Below are positions 57,995-64,000 of a stretch of 64,000 bases of DNA, piece by piece; the first letter of the stretch is position 1, and the number at the start of each line of letters is the position of its first letter. Source of the DNA: Sycon ciliatum (Eukaryota > Porifera > Calcarea > Leucosolenida > Sycettidae); the NCBI RefSeq assembly GCF_964019385.1, contig NC_088654.1, positions 27,990,131-28,054,130 on the forward strand, in the 5' to 3' direction. The notes below the pieces were generated by a model, which made no database searches, had not been told where the DNA came from, and saw only the letters and a list, made by a program, of their open reading frames with translations. The translations under genes were made by a program, and so were the position numbers.

Positions 57995-58060
57995 AATAGT
58001 CCGCAGTCCAGGGTGCAGAATTGTGACTTTTCGTTCGCCACGAAAGGGCACCAAGGTTTG
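57995..58060 (-). repeat. Dispersed repeat (AAACCTTGGTGCCC...)
   Basis: Reverse complement matches 60504-60582, both ending in GGACTGCGGACTAT. Confidence 0.7.
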
Positions 58061-59300
58061 ACATGACCAAATGAAAGAGCAAGAGCAGGGCTTTCCAGGC
58101 ATGTGTCTCTTGATTAGCTGTGTTGGGGCTTTGTTGACCAAATCGCGACAATTGTTTTTCTATGCGTTGCCATGGCAACTGGATCATGAATTAGAATTTT
58201 GAGGCTATTGCAAGCATCATAGCGCTGTTTATGAACTGTATTCGAGCCACAGAGACTGAGGAGAGCCAGCATGCGAAATTTTACTGAATTTGGATGAAGT
58301 ATAGGCATGTAGAGAGGAGAAATAGTACTACACAGTATGACGCAACATGCGACACAGTTGTCATGTTATGTACTACCTTGCAGTGTTCACCTACAACCAC
58401 ACTATCGCATAACGGATGCGTTCAAGGCAATAATACTAATAATTATATGTTCTAGAATTACATGTGACAACAAAATACACAAAGGAAACCTGATGAGACG
58501 AGTTAATTAACTACATGTATAGAGACTGATATGAGAAAACCCGTGCCAAGCACACTGGAGTCGGCCTTAGAAGGAGTGCATTTACATCAAGTGCAAGTCA
58601 ACGTAATGGTTTACAGCAATGCAGTGGCTGAAAATGCAGTGTGTGTGTCAGCACCTAAACATAAAGAAATGCGACATCAAATTTGTTTCGAACTAGGGAA
58701 ATAGTTCCGCAAAATATTAGACAATGCTGATAGTTAACCTCTGTGTATACATGTATTGTGACCCAAAGACCAGGTATGGTCAAACAAAGGGAATGAACTA
58801 TTTTTTAACTGTACTTACGCAGCGGACACGACAATACCAGGGGCATAAGAAGGGGTGTTTGGGGTGCCAAAGCACCCCCCCCCCCCCCCCCCCACCAAAA
58901 AAAACCGGATTCGATCTTGGTTTGCAGCTCGTTCAAGAAAGACCATAACGCGCGGACCATAACTCTACACATCGCACACTGTAGCCATCCCTGTTCGGAC
59001 TTACGTGGGTTTTTTTTAAATCTGAAACCAATCTACGCGTTCTTACTTGCACTTGACTATTTCGTCGGATGATTGGCCATTTTGGAATGGTTAGTACGGT
59101 ACACAGTGCGGCACGTCATCCTTATAATGTACATCATCCGCTTTGAATGTCTTGTTTTATGCCGTTATGTTCTCCACACGTTTCTCCGTAGAGCCGTTGT
59201 GTTTATGATAACAAAATATACCATGTGACGTTCATCCACTGTCCGTAGACGGCTCAATTTGCCGAAGGCAAAGAGCAGAATACACAGACTGAAGAACGAG
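58061..59300. other. No gene recognised
   Basis: Contains a hAT-like end CAGGGGCATA at 58848 and a C homopolymer at about 58874-58893. No coding evidence. Confidence 0.4.
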
Positions 59301-59516
59301 CAGTTGCGGTTTCGTAACTCTCAGTTTCACGAACTAAATCGATCATCAGACAAAGATTGATACTGACCCTGCCCTGAGAGTACTGATATATACCATGAAT
59401 GTGGCAAGCGCAGCGGACTTAGTATTAGTAGCACTCTCAGGTCAAGGTCAGTATCAATGTTCGTCTTATCGGATTGATTCAGTTCATGAAACTCAGAGTT
59501 ACGAAGCAGCAACTGC
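59301..59516. repeat. Inverted repeat with arms of about 85 bp
   Basis: Left arm 59301-59382 and right arm 59433-59516 are imperfect reverse complements (CTCTCAG, TCAGTATCAATGTTC, GAGTTACGAAGCAGC). Confidence 0.75.
59324..59349 (-). ncRNA. Hammerhead-like core (candidate), second family
   Basis: Minus strand CTGATGA and GAAAC enclose a CGA/TCG pairing. The opposite arm of the inverted repeat keeps GAAAC but lacks CTGATGA. Confidence 0.3.
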
Positions 59517-59639
59517 ACGTTCTTCTGTCTGTGTAATAACAAAATATATAAATATCGGCCGACATGAAAGGACCACAATGAAGGCATGCTCTTTTGTGTG
59601 GGAACGTCGAGGAAACCACCTTGATCACTATCCTGGCTA

Positions 59640-59893
59640 CGCCCCTGAACACAGTCATCAAGTAGTTCACTGCCTACAGCAGAGAAGAAATCATCCTCCG
59701 AGGAATTCGATGAGGCAGTGAGGTCTGCAATGTGCGTCTTTTGTCTGCTTGCTACAATCCTAGCGAGAGTATCTGCATAAGTGCATGAATGATAACAAGA
59801 CTTTTGGTAGTGTACCTCTCTAGCGATCAGATTCGCTGAACTGATTGCTGCCATAATCCTTTGATCTTGTCGTGTGGCAGCAGCGTTCCGCAC
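59640..59893 (-). pseudogene. Fragment of a Cys/His-motif protein of transposon-rich genomes
   Basis: The minus frame has IMAAISSANLIAREVHYQKS followed by CYHSC; HYxxSC motifs like this occur in repetitive uncharacterised proteins of corals and other invertebrates. Coding similarity ends at a hAT-like terminus (CAGGGGCGTAGCCAGG) at about 59647. Function unknown. Confidence 0.35.
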
Positions 59894-60503
59894 TTATTTC
59901 TTTTCTGCTTCCACTGTCACGAGTTGAGATGTCGCCTGCTTGGTTGTACAGCTCGCTTATTTGTTTCAGCGTGCCACAAAACAGGCATATTTTTCTTCTG
60001 GTTCAACAACAGGGCCTAGGGGCTCGTAGCGATTGATGAGTCCTGTCCATCGAACTGCGGACTCCTCGGATGCCGTGCAGGCTGTCAGAATATTTGGCAC
60101 TTGGCATTGTGTGAATACACTTCAGAGTTCTATTCGTTTCGGGTTCCGGTACAGAGGAGATAGCACCATGCCAGCACTCGGCAGGAGCTCATCACTGCAG
60201 TTGGTATTGCCAAAATACGTGAAACCATGGCATAGGCGAGGCACACCCGATCGACCTAGAACCTAAATACTACCGTCCAGGAATACGTTTTTACATCTGA
60301 AGCGCACCACGTGGCACTCAAAGTGTGCGAGATTTCAAATTTGAACTTTTGAGTGGGTTTGATGCATGCTCAAACTTACGCTCCGCGAAACTTGTGCATG
60401 GATTTGCCCCGAAGAAATTCGCCTCTATCGAGAGAGCGCCCCAGATCTAGAAGCAGTTCTCGACTGTTTTGGGTACCTCAAGGGGTCCTCTTTCAGGCCC
60501 CCA
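59894..60503. other. No gene recognised
   Basis: No exon or repeat could be supported here. Confidence 0.35.
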
Positions 60504-60582
60504 CATCAAACCTTGGTGCCCCGTCGTGGCGAACGGAATTTTTTAGGGCTACATTTTGAGCACTTGGACTGCGGACTATAAT
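60504..60582 (+). repeat. Dispersed repeat, partner of 57995-58060
   Basis: Shares AAACCTTGGTGCCC, CGTGGCGAACG and GGACTGCGGACTAT. A G homopolymer follows at about 60654-60671. Confidence 0.7.
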
Positions 60583-60864
60583 GATTTGCTGCAGCTCCGG
60601 ATCTCCAGCGCGTGATGAACCCAGCCACGCCGAAAAACCCTCTTCGACAGGCCGGGGGGGGGGGGGGGGGGACGCGATTTCACTTTCTGGCACTTGATCA
60701 AGTAAAAAAGTATTATAAATTACAGATTACAGATGGCTCGAGCGCTCTGCTTCGGTGCAAAAAAACTTTAAAAAAGAGTTGATCAGTGATTGTGATTTCT
60801 TTTTGTAATTATTATGTAGATGATGAAGACACGATCGATACTCAGAATCCCTTGAGGACTGACG

Positions 60865-63552
60865 ATGGCGGAGGATCACAAATTACCAGCGTCTCTCCTG
60901 AAGGCGCAGACACGATTGCGTGATGCAGTCAAGGATCGTGGTGTGCAGATCAGCGGGGGGTTAGGAACAGATAGGGAAATAGCTTTGAGCGAGCTCTTTG
61001 TCAATCTTACTCTGCTGACGAAGGATGAAGTAGAAACACTTTTCAAGAGCGAGTCGTTCTTTTCCTCCGAATCTGAGAGAGCACGCCAGCTAAATGCTAT
61101 CAGAGCAGCTCAGGATGGAAAGTCCGAAAAGACACGTGGGATTGAGCTTAGCGAGATCTTCTCTGACACAGGTAGCGATAGTGCAAAGGACCAAGCAAGT
61201 GCCAGCGGAGTAGTTGATTCCGAATGTGGACTTCTGTCTCGTGCCGCTAGCAACGTGTCCATTGGAGTGAAAAAGAATAACGTGCTTGCGTTTGGCAGTG
61301 CGGGCAGTGGCAAATCTACAATCTTCCTTCTCATGCTGGAATACCTGTGGGCTATAGATTCGCTGTTGAAGGAGAAGATTGATCTTGTCTTGGCCGTTGA
61401 GTTACGACGTGCTGAGGTGCGATCTGCAACTAGCCTGTGTGAGTTGCTGGCTGCTCGATTCGACAGGTTGGACATGGAACAAGATGAGCTGGAGGAGATA
61501 GCTCGCTACTTTCGCCGTCATCCGTCACGTCTCTGTGTTGTGCTTGACGGCATGGACGAATGCAGCCTGGAGAAATGTAGCCCGTACATGCAAGACATGC
61601 TGTTGAGGGAACGCAGTGTTGATATGCATGTGGTGGTCACATCTCGACCATGCGCCGATGCGTACAAGTTAAGCCAATGTGGAAAGTACCATCAACAACT
61701 GGAGGTTATCGGATTCTCACAAGAGAACGTGAAGACGTACGTGAGAAAAGTGGTGGGCGGAAAACAAGCGGAGGAGATGCTGGAGAAGCTGCATGCACAG
61801 CCGGACATGCTAGCATTGATGGGAACTCCATTATTTGCTGCTCTGGCATGTGAGCTGTACCACAGCGGACGTGGCTTGGCGAAATCGAGCACAGCATTGT
61901 ACGAGTCGCTACTTCTACGTGTCTTGGAGCGGAATGCAGGCAAATTGCACAAGTCGTTTGCCAGGACGGATGCACGGGAGATGGAGTTGCTGTACGAGGT
62001 CTCCCGCTTCGCACTTGCAATGTTGTCGGAGCAAAAGGCCGTGTTCAGCGAGTCGGAAGTGAAAAGCGCCGGTCTAAGTGATGCCGCTCTTCAGCTTGGA
62101 CTCCTAATTGCTTACAAAGACGGCAGCTCGACTGAGAACCGACAGTACCGCTTCGCTCACCTGTCCCTCCAGGAGTTCATGTCGGCATGGTATCTGTCAC
62201 GCGAAGTGCTGAAGGACGAGCATGACGCGGCATGGCTGGTGAAGAGAGTCGGTCATTACAGTGGTCACATGACAATGTTCTGGCGCTTCGTCATTACACT
62301 ATTACCGCGCAAACCCTCGTTCGTCGTCATAGAGCATCTCTGGCGGCTAATCTGTGAGAAGCGTACATCGTCGACATCGGACACTGCCAACTCTCGTCTC
62401 GTGGCTGACATTGTCAGCTACTCCCATCGCAGGTCTGCACGTCCGGGTCTTGAAAGGATGCAGTCCACGCTTCGTGCAACGCTAACGTATGAGAAAATGA
62501 AAGAACTGGCCTACAAGCTGCTGGACGAGACTTGCGGTGAGGGCAACGGCTGCCAACGTGTCGAGAGCGCCTTGCCACGGGGGAGAGAGTTGACGAATGA
62601 ACTATTTCTGTCAACTCTCATCGACGTGTGGAAGAAGGAGGCAGTGGATCCCAACACGGAAGTATTCCTCGCTGCTGTGCGCAACGTCAACCCCGTCGCG
62701 TCATTGCAATGCGAGCGTATGATGCGTCCGAGTACCAAGACACCGGACCCGTCATCCACCGAGGTCGCTACTGCTACTGCTATGCCTGCAGTTTGTCCAG
62801 CGGAGTCGACCGAGGAACGGCGCTATCTGGTTCATCTTCTGGTGGCTCATCATGAACACTGCCAGTATCAAGGTGCGTCCTGTAATGGTCATTGTTCATT
62901 CTTTTCACAAGTGTTTCACAAAGGCATTAGCTTTTCCCGTGTATGCCTATCTCTTTTTGATTGTGTATCTATTGGGCACTTTCTCAGCACACATTATTGC
63001 TTTGATAGCAGTACCATTGGTTTCTCTGGCTCTCGCTGTGGAAATGCTGGTCTGCGAAGCGTTGCTGCTGGTCTGTCGCACTGCAAGGGTGTACGCACGC
63101 TAGATCTTGGCTGGAATGAATGTGACGATGGCAGTATACTGTCGTCCATCATTCAGTCTTTGTCAGGCAGTCTAGTGGATGTCATTGTGTATGGGAATCC
63201 TGTAGGTAGTGATGGTGTTGTATCAGTGTGTAAAGCATTGTCTTCTTGTTCTAAGCTGAGTGTAGCCAGTGTGTCCGACACACTCACTCTCCATGACCGT
63301 GATGGTGTAGGTGTTGTCCCTCTGTCATGTGTTAGTGAAGTTGTTGAGTCATGCCCTAACCTGTGTAAGCTGTATGCATGGGGGTATGGTTTCCAGTATG
63401 ATGATGATTGTTTGGAAAGGTTTGTCAGAGCAGTTCAGTCTCATGCTGTGTTGCATGCACTATGGGTTAAACAGTGGAAGAATGCCAGACTGGTGTCCCG
63501 GCTTGAGCAGCTTGTCCGTGACCCTACCTGTACCCTGTCCTCACTTGACTGA
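60865..63552 (+). CDS. NACHT-LRR (NLR) receptor, intronless, paralogue 2
   Basis: An 895-codon protein starting MAEDHKLPASLL, like paralogue 1. The P-loop FGSAGSGKST, Walker B VVLDGMDE and VVVTSRP are identical, as is the whole NACHT stretch from about residue 115 to 360. Differences appear in a short linker near residue 100, sparsely between 365 and 700, and densely in the LRRs (VRTLDLGWNECDDG; VIVYGNPVGSDG; LYAWGYGF). One LRR loop is three residues longer and another two shorter than in paralogue 1. No stop or frameshift. Expected to act as a cytosolic sensor with the LRRs as the recognition part. No adaptor domain is visible at the N-terminus. Confidence 0.93.
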   Translation: MAEDHKLPASLLKAQTRLRDAVKDRGVQISGGLGTDREIALSELFVNLTLLTKDEVETLFKSESFFSSESERARQLNAIRAAQDGKSEKTRGIELSEIFSDTGSDSAKDQASASGVVDSECGLLSRAASNVSIGVKKNNVLAFGSAGSGKSTIFLLMLEYLWAIDSLLKEKIDLVLAVELRRAEVRSATSLCELLAARFDRLDMEQDELEEIARYFRRHPSRLCVVLDGMDECSLEKCSPYMQDMLLRERSVDMHVVVTSRPCADAYKLSQCGKYHQQLEVIGFSQENVKTYVRKVVGGKQAEEMLEKLHAQPDMLALMGTPLFAALACELYHSGRGLAKSSTALYESLLLRVLERNAGKLHKSFARTDAREMELLYEVSRFALAMLSEQKAVFSESEVKSAGLSDAALQLGLLIAYKDGSSTENRQYRFAHLSLQEFMSAWYLSREVLKDEHDAAWLVKRVGHYSGHMTMFWRFVITLLPRKPSFVVIEHLWRLICEKRTSSTSDTANSRLVADIVSYSHRRSARPGLERMQSTLRATLTYEKMKELAYKLLDETCGEGNGCQRVESALPRGRELTNELFLSTLIDVWKKEAVDPNTEVFLAAVRNVNPVASLQCERMMRPSTKTPDPSSTEVATATAMPAVCPAESTEERRYLVHLLVAHHEHCQYQGASCNGHCSFFSQVFHKGISFSRVCLSLFDCVSIGHFLSTHYCFDSSTIGFSGSRCGNAGLRSVAAGLSHCKGVRTLDLGWNECDDGSILSSIIQSLSGSLVDVIVYGNPVGSDGVVSVCKALSSCSKLSVASVSDTLTLHDRDGVGVVPLSCVSEVVESCPNLCKLYAWGYGFQYDDDCLERFVRAVQSHAVLHALWVKQWKNARLVSRLEQLVRDPTCTLSSLD

Positions 63553-64000
63553 TGGTGATGACTGTGTTAGTAGTATGTGTACATTATGTGAGTGTGTAGA
63601 TGATTAGTTTCCTGATTCGTCTCTTGAGCACAGACCGGCAGCAGCAGCAGCAAAGCCTAGACCAGTTCTTTTTTTCTACCTATCTAATGTACATAGAGAA
63701 GACACTACTGTCGTCAAACTTGAATTTTCATTTTTCTATTGATTGAAATAATTTCCCTGTCTATACCCCACTCTCGTAGTACAACCACTGTAGAGAATAC
63801 AGTGCATTTTTCTTAGTAGCTCTGCTTATAACAATCTCTTTTCCCCCGAGTGTGTGTTTTTTTTCTTGAGTATTTTTGCTGTTCATGAACTCGTGTCTGG
63901 CTGACTAATCACGACCAAGTTGTAATATTATAATGTACAAATGTAATACCAACCCCAGGTCGAATCTCCTGACGATCAAATGTGCTGAGCCCGACTTTGA
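63553..64000 (+). other. 3' region shared with NLR gene 1
   Basis: Matches 17063-17510 to the window edge, with small indels (for instance in the CAG run). Confidence 0.7.

Noticed and set aside
58848..59647. A single hAT element bounded by CAGGGGC ends
   Set aside because: The two ends diverge after about ten bases and the 8-bp flanks (GACAATAC, AACACAGT) do not match.

Overview
The window is nuclear DNA from an animal, most likely a marine invertebrate such as a sponge or cnidarian. Genes are split by GT/AG introns, one encodes a KDM2-type JmjC protein, and two long intronless NACHT-LRR (NLR) receptor genes are present. Retrotransposons of several classes, many MITEs and long satellites fill most of the rest. 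The species cannot be named from the sequence alone.

Layout. 1-8656: retroelements. A LINE runs off the left edge on the minus strand, followed by a broken BEL/Pao element (minus) and an open 1007-codon LINE (plus). 9377-13085: Penelope-like terminal repeats in inverted orientation, interrupted by MITEs, then a large TTAA-flanked palindrome and a Harbinger-like MITE. 14378-17062: NLR gene 1. 17063-22300: microsatellites, palindromes, a MITE and a DIRS fragment. 22303-28665: about 180 copies of a 35-bp satellite (A). 28700-32632: a 54-bp satellite (B). 32826-37114: three exons of a secreted-type right-handed beta-helix protein, with more minisatellites in its introns. 37247-40932: repeats, a pogo-like MITE and a GIY-YIG fragment of a Penelope-like element. 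41963-49509 (minus): a nine-exon MULE-transposase-like gene, in phase at every junction but with one in-frame TAG. 50137-50650: a degenerate Harbinger transposase. 52668-56531 (minus): five exons of a KDM2-like JmjC protein whose iron-binding exon is not found. 57000-60800: dispersed repeats. 60865-63552: NLR gene 2, a close paralogue of gene 1.

Most interesting result. The two NLR paralogues encode identical protein through the NACHT core, where I found only silent differences. They differ almost entirely by amino-acid-changing substitutions in the C-terminal leucine-rich repeats, concentrated at the variable positions of the LxLxxN strands. This is the pattern of a recognition surface under strong diversification.

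Functional links are few. The NLR pair is a putative innate recognition module. The MULE-like gene, the Harbinger transposase fragment and the Myb/SANT remnant within 41.9-50.7 kb point to repeated DNA-transposon activity at one locus. The satellites lie inside or next to introns of the beta-helix gene.
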